From: a bacterium
GTDB taxonomy: Bacteria > Sysuimicrobiota > Sysuimicrobiia > Sysuimicrobiales > Segetimicrobiaceae
Direction: 5' to 3'
NCBI GenBank assembly: GCA_035308905.1
Contig: DATGFS010000042.1
Coordinates: forward strand, 67,093-131,092
DNA length: 64,000 nucleotides
Below are positions 35,212 to 43,659 of this stretch, in pieces (positions within the stretch are counted from its first letter, which is position 1; the number at the start of each line of letters is the position of its first letter). The position numbers and the translations under genes were made by a program. A model generated the notes under the pieces. It was not told the DNA's origin. It saw only the letters and a program-made list of their open reading frames with translations, and searched no databases.

Positions 35212-36509
35212 AGGCGACGCCGGTCGCGCGCCTCGAGCGCGGAGGGATCCTCACTTACGAATTCACGCTGCCTTCGCCGGGCGAGGCATGGGCATCGCTC
35301 ACCCTCGCGGCGCCTGGGACGTCGTGGGCGCGCGGCGAAACGGCGGTGGCGTCTCTCGAGATCGACGGCGGCGATACCCAGCAATTGGTCCTGGCCGGCG
35401 CGGACGAGCCGGTGGAATACGCGCGGCTCCTCGGGCGGCTCTCCGCCGGGCCGCACCAGGTCGCCGTGCGGTTCGACGCGGCGCTCTCCGCGGCGGGGGC
35501 CGCCGTGCTCGAGTGCCACGCGCTGCGCACCCACGCCGTCGCCGATGACGAGGGCGGCGCATTCGTGTGGCGGCACGCGCCGGTGCTGCACTACCGGGCC
35601 CTCGACGGTCCGCTGGACGGTCTCTCGACCGACACGCCGCTGCTGCTCTTCTACCGGCCCGTCCAGACGCCGGAGGGTCGGGGCGTCGAGTACCACGTCA
35701 TCAACAGCCATGAGGACGCCGGCACCGATCTCACCGGCCTGCTGGCCGTCTGGGGCCATACCACGGACATCGAATGGGTATTTCGCATCGTGCGGGACGC
35801 CTGCGGCCGTATCGTGCGGGAGGAGTTTCAGGGTCCGGAACACGTGACGCGGCCCTTTCGCGGCCCGCGGGCGCTGGGCGGGCATCCGGTGCTGCAGGCG
35901 TCGACCCGCAACGGCATGGTGACGGACCGGATCACCTGTCCGTACCGCGTCGCGCTGGCGCCGGCGATCGCACAGCCGCACGGCGAGCCGCGCGAGGGCG
36001 TCCAGTACCGCTTCCCGTGGATTCAGCGCGTGAGCAGCCTCGAAGTGGTGCGCCAGGAACATCTGGACGGCACATCGCACGCGGCGGCGGACGCGCCGGC
36101 CGATCCCCGCGCGTACGCGTATCTGCAGTTCAAACGCGATTCGGACGCCGTGGCGGTGCCGCTTGAGGCGCTCGTCAGGATTCGCGGCGCCTGGCACGGA
36201 TCGGCGTGGGGCCGCGCGGATCTCGCCATGCGCGGAGACGACGCGGAGAGCACCGCCGTCAAGCTGCCGCCGGGCGCCGGCGACGGGGACGTCGAGGCGA
36301 TCGCGATCCGCGCGATCGAGCCGCGGTCGCAGGGCGTGACGGTGCGCTTCGTGCGGGCGTACTGTCTCGACGACGAGTATCGTCCTCGGACGCCGTTCGC
36401 CGTGCCGGCCGACGGGCGGCCGGCAACCATGAAATCGACGCCCGAGAGCCCGGCCGCCCGCGCGCTAACGGCCGCCGCGCCGGAGGCGACGATGTGGACG
36501 CGGCCGTGA
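35208..36509 (+). CDS. Uncharacterised protein at the end of the PotABCD-like operon
   Basis: The product is 433 aa (GTG start overlapping the ATPase stop by 4 bases, so clearly part of the operon). I do not recognise the family. It has no signal peptide or membrane segment. Two parts can be seen. Residues 1-110 are beta-rich with a carbohydrate-binding look (YEFTLPSPGEAWASL, GPHQVAVRFDAAL). Residues 115-410 are rich in aromatic and acidic residues (GVEYHVINSHEDAG, WGHTTDIEWVFRI, RYRFPW-type blocks). The last 35 residues are low complexity. Given its position, it may process the solute imported by this transporter. Confidence 0.65.
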   Translation: MKATPVARLERGGILTYEFTLPSPGEAWASLTLAAPGTSWARGETAVASLEIDGGDTQQLVLAGADEPVEYARLLGRLSAGPHQVAVRFDAALSAAGAAVLECHALRTHAVADDEGGAFVWRHAPVLHYRALDGPLDGLSTDTPLLLFYRPVQTPEGRGVEYHVINSHEDAGTDLTGLLAVWGHTTDIEWVFRIVRDACGRIVREEFQGPEHVTRPFRGPRALGGHPVLQASTRNGMVTDRITCPYRVALAPAIAQPHGEPREGVQYRFPWIQRVSSLEVVRQEHLDGTSHAAADAPADPRAYAYLQFKRDSDAVAVPLEALVRIRGAWHGSAWGRADLAMRGDDAESTAVKLPPGAGDGDVEAIAIRAIEPRSQGVTVRFVRAYCLDDEYRPRTPFAVPADGRPATMKSTPESPAARALTAAAPEATMWTRP

Positions 36510-36528
36510 CGAGCGCGCGCGGCGCCGC

Positions 36529-37356
36529 CTACCGCGGGGCCCGCAGCCGCGCGAGCGACTCGCGCAGGTAGCCGTCCACGATGCCGGCCGACCGCGCGTC
36601 TTTGATCGGCCGGAAGGGGTCCGGACCGGGGGCGGTCATTTCCAGGACCAGCGCGCCTTCATAGCGTACCTCGCGCAACGCGGCGAGGCAGGCGTCGAGG
36701 TCGAGGTGCCCTCGTCCCAGGGCCTCGCGATTAGTGTCCGCGATGTGGACGTGCCATACCTTCGACCCCGCGGCGCGGATCGCGCCGGGGATCGTGCGCT
36801 CCTCGATGTTGGCGTGGAACAGATCGAGCGTCAGCCCGACCCACGGTGAGCCGACGGCGTCGAGATAGGCGAGGGCCGCCTCGACCGACGTGACGAGATA
36901 GGTCTCGTATCGATTGATCGGCTCGACCGCGAGCCGCACCCGCAAGCGCTCCGCTTCGTGCGCGGCCGCCCGCATCGCCTCCACCGACCAGTGCCACTCG
37001 TCGTCGCGGTCGGCGAGCGGCGCGAGGCGCGTTTCCCCGGACGGGAGCATCTGCACGAGCGGCGCCCCGATCTCGGCGGCAAAGCGGAGGCACCGGCCAA
37101 CGTACGCGACCGCGTCCGCGCGTACCGCGGCGTCGGGGTGGGCGAGGTCTCGGCGGGTCTCGGGCGATTTGCAGGAAGCCGTCAGCGCCACGGGCGCCAG
37201 CCGGTGGCGCGCGAGGACCGTCCGCACCTCCGCGGGCTCGAACTGGTCCGGCTCGCCCGGCAGTTCGACCGCGTCGCAGCCGGCCGCGGCGATGCGCGCG
37301 AGCGTCTCCGCGAGCGGTGCCTCCCCGTAGATCCAGGTGCACGCGCCGAGGATCAT
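36529..37356 (-). CDS. TIM-barrel sugar phosphate isomerase/epimerase (IolE/IolI/Hyi-like)
   Basis: The product is 275 aa from ATG 37356, which overlaps the upstream stop (ATGA). Metal-binding positions of the AP-endonuclease-2-type barrel are visible: VELPGEPDQF, LAVEPINRYET (Glu, about 150), LTLDLFHANIEE (Asp/His, about 185) and VWHVHIADTNRE, then LEMTAPG. Family members include inosose dehydratase/isomerase and hydroxypyruvate isomerase. It ends the long minus-strand operon that also contains inositol-phosphatase-like and two dehydrogenase genes, so a polyol or inositol-type substrate is plausible. Confidence 0.85.
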   Translation of the reverse strand: MILGACTWIYGEAPLAETLARIAAAGCDAVELPGEPDQFEPAEVRTVLARHRLAPVALTASCKSPETRRDLAHPDAAVRADAVAYVGRCLRFAAEIGAPLVQMLPSGETRLAPLADRDDEWHWSVEAMRAAAHEAERLRVRLAVEPINRYETYLVTSVEAALAYLDAVGSPWVGLTLDLFHANIEERTIPGAIRAAGSKVWHVHIADTNREALGRGHLDLDACLAALREVRYEGALVLEMTAPGPDPFRPIKDARSAGIVDGYLRESLARLRAPR

Positions 37357-38051
37357 GCGCGGCGCCCCGGCGCCGGGGCGGTCTTCGGGCCGATGACGAC
37401 GACGGCGAGCGCGGCGATGTTCATGTCGTTGCGGGATGGACGCAGCCGCTGAATCTCCACGGCGTGGGTGTCCGCGAGCGCCGCCACGCCGACGGTGGGA
37501 CGGCCGTCGGGCCGCGCGACGGGCCGGCCGTGGTTCGTGCCGTAGAGCAGCAGCTCCAGGCCGAGGGGTTCGTGGGCGCCGGCAAACAGGTCGTCCGCGC
37601 CGGCGTATTCGGCGGTCCGGCCGCAGTACGGGCATTCGTCCACGTACGGGTGGAGGGGATGCTCGTCCTCGACTTCGTAGTGCACGCTCCCGGCCAGCCG
37701 GAAATACGGGCCCGCCCGCTCCTGCCGCTGCTGCCGGAGCGCGACGTAGTAGTAACGGATGTGCAGATCGTGCGCGTGGTTGCGGGCGGGGTCGGCGGCG
37801 TCCCGCCACGGCTGCAGTCCGCGGAGCCGCGCCTGCGCGTCCGAGGCCTCGGGCGGCTTGTAGCGTCCGAAGTCGTTCACGATCCCGGCGCGATCGCGCA
37901 GCCATCCGGTCACGAACGCCACGGCGTCGCCGTGCGCCCCGACGACGGCGTCGTGCACGTAGAACCACACGTTCGGATAACTCGGCGGCTCGAAGACCGA
38001 GCGCGGCGGAAGGTCGAAAGCCGTCTTTGGGTGGCTGGGGCCGCCGGTCAC
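37353..38051 (-). CDS. Uncharacterised protein with a CPYC motif
   Basis: The product is 232 aa from GTG 38051, overlapping the phosphatase stop by 4 bases. The frame is open further upstream, but that part is a shadow of the phosphatase gene. I do not recognise the family. The protein is soluble, with many aromatic, His and Asp residues: NVWFYVHDAVVGAHGDAV, HAHDLHIRYYYVALRQQ and ECPYCGRTAEY, the last a possible half zinc site or redox pair. The C terminus (NDMNIAALAVVVIG) is hydrophobic but short. Its conserved place within the polyol-type operon suggests a metabolic or accessory role. Confidence 0.6.
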   Translation of the reverse strand: MTGGPSHPKTAFDLPPRSVFEPPSYPNVWFYVHDAVVGAHGDAVAFVTGWLRDRAGIVNDFGRYKPPEASDAQARLRGLQPWRDAADPARNHAHDLHIRYYYVALRQQRQERAGPYFRLAGSVHYEVEDEHPLHPYVDECPYCGRTAEYAGADDLFAGAHEPLGLELLLYGTNHGRPVARPDGRPTVGVAALADTHAVEIQRLRPSRNDMNIAALAVVVIGPKTAPAPGRRA

Positions 38052-38812
38052 GGCGACTCGCGAAGCGCCGCAATCAGCGCAGCGTGGAGGCGGCCGTTCG
38101 ACGCCACGATCGCGCGGCCGTCCAGGTGAAGCCGGCCGCCGTCGAGACCGGACACGGCGCCGCCGGCCTCCTCGACGAGAATGCTGCCGGCGGCCATGTC
38201 CCAGGCCGGGAGCCCGTCCTCCCAAAAGGCGTCCGCGCGTCCCGCCGCCACCTGGGCCATGTCGACGAGCGCGGCGTTGGGGCTGCGCATCTCCGCCACC
38301 TGCTCGGCGACGCGCACGAACCGCTGCGTCCGGATCCGGTTCGCGCACAGCCCCCGATCGATCGACGTAAAGACGCAGCTCTCGCCGAGCGGCGCCGTCT
38401 CGGAGACGCGAATCGGCCGGCCGTTGAGGGTGGCGCCGCCGCTCCGCGCCGCCGCGAAGAGCTCGTCCGTCATCGGCGCGTAGACGACGCCGAGCTCGAC
38501 GTCGTCGTCCGTCGCGAGGGCGACGGCCACGCCGAACCAGGGCAGATGCCGGATGAAGTTGCCCGTGCCGTCGAGGGGATCAACGATCCACCGGCGTCCC
38601 CGCGCCGCACCGCCCGCTTCCTCCGACAGCACCGGGATGCCGGTCGGCCGGAGATGCGAGAGAATCGCGGCTTCGCTGGCGAGATCCGCCTCGGAGACGG
38701 GTCCGGCGCCCGCCGCCTTCATCACGATCCGCCCGGGACTGCCGAAACGCCCGCGCAGGATGGTCCCGCCGGCCCGCGCCGCGGCGACCGCGACGTCGAG
38801 AAGCGCGGTCAC
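38048..38812 (-). CDS. Inositol monophosphatase-family phosphatase
   Basis: The product is 254 aa (GTG start, 4-base overlap with the GDPD gene). Lithium-sensitive phosphatase signatures are clear: a metal-site Glu pair in VLSEEAGG (64-65), WIVDPLDGTGNF (Asp78, Asp81; the family usually has DGTTNF) and the second motif WDMAAGSILVEEAGG (about residues 207-221). It removes phosphate from inositol-1-phosphate, or related sugar or nucleotide phosphates, with Mg2+. Next to a glycerophosphodiester phosphodiesterase, it could finish the breakdown of glycerophosphoinositol-like compounds. Confidence 0.9.
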   Translation of the reverse strand: MTALLDVAVAAARAGGTILRGRFGSPGRIVMKAAGAGPVSEADLASEAAILSHLRPTGIPVLSEEAGGAARGRRWIVDPLDGTGNFIRHLPWFGVAVALATDDDVELGVVYAPMTDELFAAARSGGATLNGRPIRVSETAPLGESCVFTSIDRGLCANRIRTQRFVRVAEQVAEMRSPNAALVDMAQVAAGRADAFWEDGLPAWDMAAGSILVEEAGGAVSGLDGGRLHLDGRAIVASNGRLHAALIAALRESP

Positions 38813-39576
38813 GGCACGCCGCCCACGGCCGCCCGGATCGCGGCGACGGCCATCGCGGGATCGTCGCTCTCGAGCACGTCGAGCCCCCAGGCGAGCAGGC
38901 GCGCCGCGTCCTCGGGGCGTTCGAGGGTTGTCAGCGCCGCCACCTCCGCGGTGTGGAGCGCGGCGACGTCCTCCGGAAGGGCGAACTGGGGCTCGAGCGA
39001 CACCAGCGCCGCCCCCGTCGCGCGCGCGGCGCCCACAGGGTCCGCGAGGCGCGCGTTGTAGATCATCTCGATCGCCCAGCCGGGGCGCCGCCGCTTGATG
39101 TCACGGAGCACGACGTGGTCGAAGCCCGCCGGGACGACATGGTCGGCCGAGGCGGTCTCGTCGATCAGCTCCACGGTCCGCTCGACGAGCGGGACGTCCC
39201 GGAACGGGTAGTTCTTGAGCTCCACGAGCAGCACGAGCTTCCCGCGGGCCCAGGCGACGACCTCGCGCAGCGTCGGCACGCGCTCGCCGCGGAACGCGTC
39301 CGCGAACCAGGCGCCCGCGTCGAGGCCGCGGATCTCCTCGAGCGTCATCTCCTCGACGGAGCCGCGGCCGGTGGTCGTCCGGTTTACCGTACGGTCGTGC
39401 ATCAGGACGACGTGCCCGTCGCGCGTGAGCCGCACGTCGATCTCCGCGAGCGTCGCCCCGTCCCGCCACGCCGCGTCGAGCGCGGCCAGCGTGTTTTCCG
39501 GCGCCTTCGACGAGGCGCCGCGATGCGCCGACACGTGCGGCGCGCCCCGCCGGCTGCGCAGAAACTCAGGCGGCAC
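38809..39576 (-). CDS. Glycerophosphodiester phosphodiesterase family protein
   Basis: The product is 255 aa with no signal peptide, so it is the cytosolic UgpQ-like type. Active-site landmarks are SAHRGASSKAPENT (His18-Arg19), AEIDVRLTRDG (Glu and Asp metal ligands, about 44-46) and VLMHDRTVNRTTTG (His, about 59), followed by LVELKNYP (Glu, about 118). It would split a glycerophosphodiester into glycerol-3-phosphate and an alcohol. It directly follows the permease genes, as ugpQ follows ugp transporters, and precedes the inositol-phosphatase-like gene. Confidence 0.9.
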   Translation of the reverse strand: MPPEFLRSRRGAPHVSAHRGASSKAPENTLAALDAAWRDGATLAEIDVRLTRDGHVVLMHDRTVNRTTTGRGSVEEMTLEEIRGLDAGAWFADAFRGERVPTLREVVAWARGKLVLLVELKNYPFRDVPLVERTVELIDETASADHVVPAGFDHVVLRDIKRRRPGWAIEMIYNARLADPVGAARATGAALVSLEPQFALPEDVAALHTAEVAALTTLERPEDAARLLAWGLDVLESDDPAMAVAAIRAAVGGVP

Positions 39577-39585
39577 GGACGTCCC

Positions 39586-40431
39586 TCACATCTTCCCGAG
39601 GCCGGCGGCGAGGTACTCCTGCTTGAGCGCCCGCTCGGCGACGAAGAGAAACACGATCGTCGGCGCGAGCAGCACGATCGTGACGACCGCGGCGTAGGTG
39701 AAGATCTGCGACCGCCCGCCCAGATAGGCGAACAGGAGCACCGGCAGCGTGCGCACGTCCGGGCTGCCGACGATGAAGGTCAGCACGAACTCCTCCATGC
39801 TGCCGATGAACGTGAACACGCCGCCGGCAAAGAGCCCCGGCACGACGAGGGGGATCAGCACGCGCCACGCCGTGCTGAGCGGTCCGGCGCCGAGATTGCG
39901 CGCGGCGTCGATGAGGTCCTGGGGGACGGCCTCGAACGTCGCCGTCACGATGCGGATCATGAACGGCAGCACCACGACGGTCTGGACGAGGATGACCCCG
40001 AGCATCGTGTGCTCCAGGCCGATCCGGATGAAGACCGAGCCGAGCCCGGTCGCGATCACGATGCCCGGCATGATGATCGGCGCCAGCACGAGGAACTCGA
40101 TCGCCCGGCGGAAGGGGACCGGCCGGCGGCCGAGCGCGTAGCCGGTCGGCAGCGCGAGGGCCGCACACAGCGCGGTGACGATGGGCGCGATCGTGAAGCT
40201 GGCGATCGCGGCGTCGCCCATCTCCGGCACGGAGAACATCGCCCGCCAGTTCGCGAGCGACAGGCTCGGCGGCACGAGGTTCGGCGGGAACCATCCCGCC
40301 CGGGGATTCACCAGCGACCAAAGAACGCCCACGGCCAGCGGCACGATCAAGCCGACCAGGGCCAGGCTGAAGAACAGCCCCGCGAGGAGCCACGGGAATG
40401 CGCGGGACGGAAAGGCGCCGGTCCGCGTCAC
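39586..40431 (-). CDS. ABC transporter permease (PotC-like)
   Basis: The product is 281 aa from GTG 40431, overlapping the stop of the other permease gene; the same frame is open for 600 codons upstream but only as a shadow. It has six helices and the coupling loop VPQDLIDAARNLGAGPLSTAWRVLIPLVVPG (about residues 170-200). The N-terminal region carries SLSLANWRAMF typical of PotC/ThiP-type permeases. It forms the channel with the 40428-41330 product. The GDPD gene starts ten bases further on. Confidence 0.9.
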   Translation of the reverse strand: MTRTGAFPSRAFPWLLAGLFFSLALVGLIVPLAVGVLWSLVNPRAGWFPPNLVPPSLSLANWRAMFSVPEMGDAAIASFTIAPIVTALCAALALPTGYALGRRPVPFRRAIEFLVLAPIIMPGIVIATGLGSVFIRIGLEHTMLGVILVQTVVVLPFMIRIVTATFEAVPQDLIDAARNLGAGPLSTAWRVLIPLVVPGLFAGGVFTFIGSMEEFVLTFIVGSPDVRTLPVLLFAYLGGRSQIFTYAAVVTIVLLAPTIVFLFVAERALKQEYLAAGLGKM

Positions 40432-41330
40432 CGCACGCCCGCCCCGCGTCCCTGCACGAGCCGGTAGTACAGGAACAGCACGAGGCCCGAGGCCAGCGTC
40501 AACACCGCGCCGAGCGCGGAGGCGAGCGCCCAGTTCGCATGGTCCATCATCTCGATCTGCATGATCACCGGCAGTGCGGTCGGGTAGGCCGATTCGAGCA
40601 GCGAGGGCACGGCGAAGGCCCCGAACACCTGAATGAAGACCAGCAGCGTGGCGGCGGAGATCCCGGACAGCGACAGCGGCACGGTGACGTGCCGGAACAC
40701 CGCCCACGGCGACGCGCCCAGGTTGCGGGCGGCGTCCAGGATGTCGAGCGGGATCGACGCCATCACGGCGGAGATGATGACCATCATGAACGGCACGTTG
40801 TGCCAGACGAGGACCAGGATGACGCCCCAGCCCCAGCGGTCGTAGACGAGGCGCGGCCAGGCCCACCCCCAGTGAAACACCAGCCGGGCGAGGATGCCGC
40901 CGGGGCCGATCAGGCTCAGGATCAGGAAGGCCGCGACGAGGCTCGGCACGACGAGCGGGATCTTGTACAGCACGCTGATAAGCAGGCGTCCGGGGAACCG
41001 GATCTGCATCAGCGCGCTGAACAGGAGGGCGGTCGCGAGGCTGATCAGGGTGGACGCGACGCCGAGCCAGAGGCTGAAGAAGAACCCGTCGCGGTACTGC
41101 GGCTCGGCCCAGAACTGACCGTAGTACTCCCAGGTGAAGCGCGAGGCCTGGCCGACCGCGGCGAGCCCCACGCTCCGGAGGAACACCTGCGCGAGCGGGA
41201 TGACGAGAAACAGCGCGAGGAAGCCGACGCCGGGCGCGAGCAGCAGCAGGGTGATCCAGTTGTCGCGCCGCCGCCGCGCCGCGAGGCGCGAGCCGTCGAG
41301 GGCGAGCGAGGCCGGGAGCACCTCGGCCAC
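40428..41330 (-). CDS. ABC transporter permease (PotB-like)
   Basis: The product is 300 aa (GTG start). About six membrane helices follow a 25-residue basic cytoplasmic tail. The ATPase-contact loop is IPLDILDAARNLGASPWAVFRHVTVPLSLSGI (about residues 198-229). It starts 3 bases after the ATPase stop and overlaps the next permease by 4 bases. Together with the ATPase and SBP it makes a complete importer of the spermidine/iron/glycerophosphodiester class. Confidence 0.9.
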   Translation of the reverse strand: MAEVLPASLALDGSRLAARRRRDNWITLLLLAPGVGFLALFLVIPLAQVFLRSVGLAAVGQASRFTWEYYGQFWAEPQYRDGFFFSLWLGVASTLISLATALLFSALMQIRFPGRLLISVLYKIPLVVPSLVAAFLILSLIGPGGILARLVFHWGWAWPRLVYDRWGWGVILVLVWHNVPFMMVIISAVMASIPLDILDAARNLGASPWAVFRHVTVPLSLSGISAATLLVFIQVFGAFAVPSLLESAYPTALPVIMQIEMMDHANWALASALGAVLTLASGLVLFLYYRLVQGRGAGVR

Positions 41331-41333
41331 CCC

Positions 41334-42383
41334 TCAGCGCTCCCGGATGACGGCGGGCGCCTCCGGCAGCACCAGGCTCACCGTGTCGCCGATCCGGTGC
41401 GCCGGCTCGCCGGGCTGCTGCACGCGGAGCCGCACGTCCTTCACGCTGATGACGTAGTCGGTGATGGATCCGAGGTAGGCAGCCTGCTGGACCGCGCCGG
41501 TGAGACAGTTCACGCCGCCCGTGCCGATGCGGATGTCCTCCGGGCGGAAGGACAGCGTCACCGCGTCGCCGCTGGCCAGCCGGTCGGCGCACGCCATCTG
41601 GAGCGGCCCCATCGGAGTCTCGGCGACGTACCGGCCGCCCTCCGCGCCGGCGACCGTGGCCTCGATCAGGTTGGCGATGCCGAGGAACTCCGCGGTCACC
41701 CGGGCCCGCGGCCGCCGGTACACGTCCTGCGGCGCGCCGACCTCGACGACCCGGCCCCGGTCCATCACGACGATCCGGTCGGAGAGGACGAGCGCCTCGG
41801 CCTGGTCGTGGGTCACGTAGACGGTGGTGATCCGGAGCCGCTGCTGCAGGGTCCGCAGCTCGAGCCGCAGGCGCTCCCGCAGCTTCGCGTCGAGGTTGCT
41901 GAGCGGCTCGTCGAAGAGGAGGACCTTGGGGCGCGTCACGACCGCGCGGGCGACCGCGACGCGCTGCTGCTGGCCGCCCGACAGCGCCCGCGGGTACCGG
42001 TCCCCGAGCCCGCCCAGCTCCACCATCGCCAGGGCGTCGGCGACGCGCGTCCGCCGCTCCTCCGCGGGCACGCGCCGCATCCGCAGGCCGAAGCCGACGT
42101 TCTCGGCGACGGTCATGTGCGGGAACAGCGCGTACGATTGAAACACCATCGCGGTCTCGCGCCGGTGCGCCGGCAGATGGTGCACGGGCCGGCCGTCGAT
42201 GAGGACCTCGCCGGCGTCGGGGTCGAGCAGGCCGGCGATGATGCGCAGCGTCGTCGTCTTCCCGCACCCCGAGGGACCCAGGATGGTGAGAAACTCTCCA
42301 TCCCGGGCCTCGAGATACACGTCCCGCACGGCGGCCGTGGGCCCGTAGGCCTTGGTTACGCCGCGCAGTTCGACCTGTGCCAC
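41334..42383 (-). CDS. ABC transporter ATP-binding protein (PotA/FbpC/UgpC-like)
   Basis: The product is 349 aa. ATPase motifs are complete: GPSGCGKT (about 36-43), FQSYALFPHMTV, LSGGQQQR, LLFDEPLSNLD and VTHDQAEA. The C-terminal TOBE region includes LSFRPEDIRIG. It starts one base after the stop of the SBP gene. It is the motor of the 39586-43626 importer and closely resembles the 34102 ATPase, so the two may have arisen by duplication. Confidence 0.9.
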   Translation of the reverse strand: MAQVELRGVTKAYGPTAAVRDVYLEARDGEFLTILGPSGCGKTTTLRIIAGLLDPDAGEVLIDGRPVHHLPAHRRETAMVFQSYALFPHMTVAENVGFGLRMRRVPAEERRTRVADALAMVELGGLGDRYPRALSGGQQQRVAVARAVVTRPKVLLFDEPLSNLDAKLRERLRLELRTLQQRLRITTVYVTHDQAEALVLSDRIVVMDRGRVVEVGAPQDVYRRPRARVTAEFLGIANLIEATVAGAEGGRYVAETPMGPLQMACADRLASGDAVTLSFRPEDIRIGTGGVNCLTGAVQQAAYLGSITDYVISVKDVRLRVQQPGEPAHRIGDTVSLVLPEAPAVIRER

Positions 42384-42384
42384 C

Positions 42385-43626
42385 CTACTGGAGAATCTGC
42401 CGGACGAAGATCGCGACCGCCGCGTTCGAGACCACGCCGTTGATCCGCGTCCGCGTCCGTTCGTGGTACATCGCGTCGGGCAGGAGGAACGGCGCCATAT
42501 TGGCCGGGATGTGCCCGCGGGTCTTGAGGGTGAGCCGCGCCGTCCGGCTGCCGGTCTGCTCCAGCTTGTCGATCTGCACTTTGTCCCCCATCAGAAAGTC
42601 CGCCAGCAGCAGCGACGCCTCGAGCTTCTGCGTCCCCGCGACGACAATCATCGCGTCCCCGTCGCCCACTTCCCCGCTGGCCAGCATGTGGGGGTGCACG
42701 GACGGCGGCACGAGCCCCTTCGATGCCAGCGTGTAGAGGTCGTCCTCCCACACGGTCGCGACGTAGGCGGTGTTGTTCGCCAGGGCCTGGACGGACGCTT
42801 CGTTGCCGTTCGTGAACGTGACGTACGGCTTCAGCTTCTTGAAGTAGTCGATGACGGGCGGCATACAGTTCGCGGCGATCGCCTGCGCCTGCGCGTCGCT
42901 GATCCCGTACGAATACAGATCCTTCCTGCACTGGGGCGCGAACGCGAGCAGCGCGCTCTCGAGGAAGCCGGACCCGCTGCCGCCGTGGTTGGGCGGCGTG
43001 AGCGCGACTTTGCCGGAGTGGCTGCGCGCGAAGTCGTACAGCGCGGCGAACGTGTCCGGCGGCTTCGAGACGAACTGGCTGTTGTACGCGACGACCGTCT
43101 GGTTCCGGTGGAACGGCAGGGCCGTGCCGCCGTGCAGGTAGCCGCGCGACTCGCGGGCGACCGACGGATCGACGTCGCGGGCGTTGGGCAGGAGGTCGAC
43201 CAGCGCGATGTTGGCGACCAGTCCCGCGCCGGTCATCAGCCGGACGTTGTTGTTGGGCAGGAAGAACACGTCCGCCGACGGCGGCTTGCCGGCCTGGTGC
43301 TCGGCGATCAATTGCTGCGTCGCCGCGTCGCCGTCCACGCAGACGTGCTTCACCCCGACCCCGCTGGACCGGCCCCAGTCCGCGACTTCTTTGGCCAGCA
43401 ATTCGCACAGCGTGTCCGCGAAGTCGTAGAAGACGATGTTCTGGCCCCGCGCGGCGGGTCCGAGCATCCTGTCGAAATTGTCGCGCGTCAGCGCGCGCAG
43501 GTCTATGCGGCTCTGCACGTTGAAGGCGCCGCCGCTCACCGGGTTGATCGCCCACGCCGCAGGATACACCGAGACCAGCAGGCCGATCACAAGCAAGGCC
43601 ACCACGATCCCGCCGAACCGTCTCAT
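42385..43626 (-). CDS. ABC transporter substrate-binding protein, type 2
   Basis: The product is 413 aa from ATG 43626 (SD GGAGGGAG; a longer start at 43656 overlaps that SD). The N terminus is a signal peptide (MRRFGGIVVALLVIGLLV, cleavage near AWA). The mature protein begins NPVSGGAFNVQSR and contains VVAYNSQFVSKPPDTFAAL and NHGGSGSGFLESALLAF, which match the type-2 SBP layout of the 31184 protein. Four cysteines, unusual for an SBP of this kind, suggest disulfides (LCELL, HVCVD, PQCRK, ANCMP). It feeds the permeases encoded downstream. Confidence 0.85.
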   Translation of the reverse strand: MRRFGGIVVALLVIGLLVSVYPAAWAINPVSGGAFNVQSRIDLRALTRDNFDRMLGPAARGQNIVFYDFADTLCELLAKEVADWGRSSGVGVKHVCVDGDAATQQLIAEHQAGKPPSADVFFLPNNNVRLMTGAGLVANIALVDLLPNARDVDPSVARESRGYLHGGTALPFHRNQTVVAYNSQFVSKPPDTFAALYDFARSHSGKVALTPPNHGGSGSGFLESALLAFAPQCRKDLYSYGISDAQAQAIAANCMPPVIDYFKKLKPYVTFTNGNEASVQALANNTAYVATVWEDDLYTLASKGLVPPSVHPHMLASGEVGDGDAMIVVAGTQKLEASLLLADFLMGDKVQIDKLEQTGSRTARLTLKTRGHIPANMAPFLLPDAMYHERTRTRINGVVSNAAVAIFVRQILQ

Positions 43627-43659
43627 CGTCTCCCTCCTCCGTCCGTTGCTCCTCACAGC

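Noticed and set aside
40432-42267. Long upstream extension of the PotC-like permease frame
   Set aside because: The extension is the wrong-frame translation of the ATPase and PotB-like genes; GTG 40431 with a 4-base overlap is the natural start.
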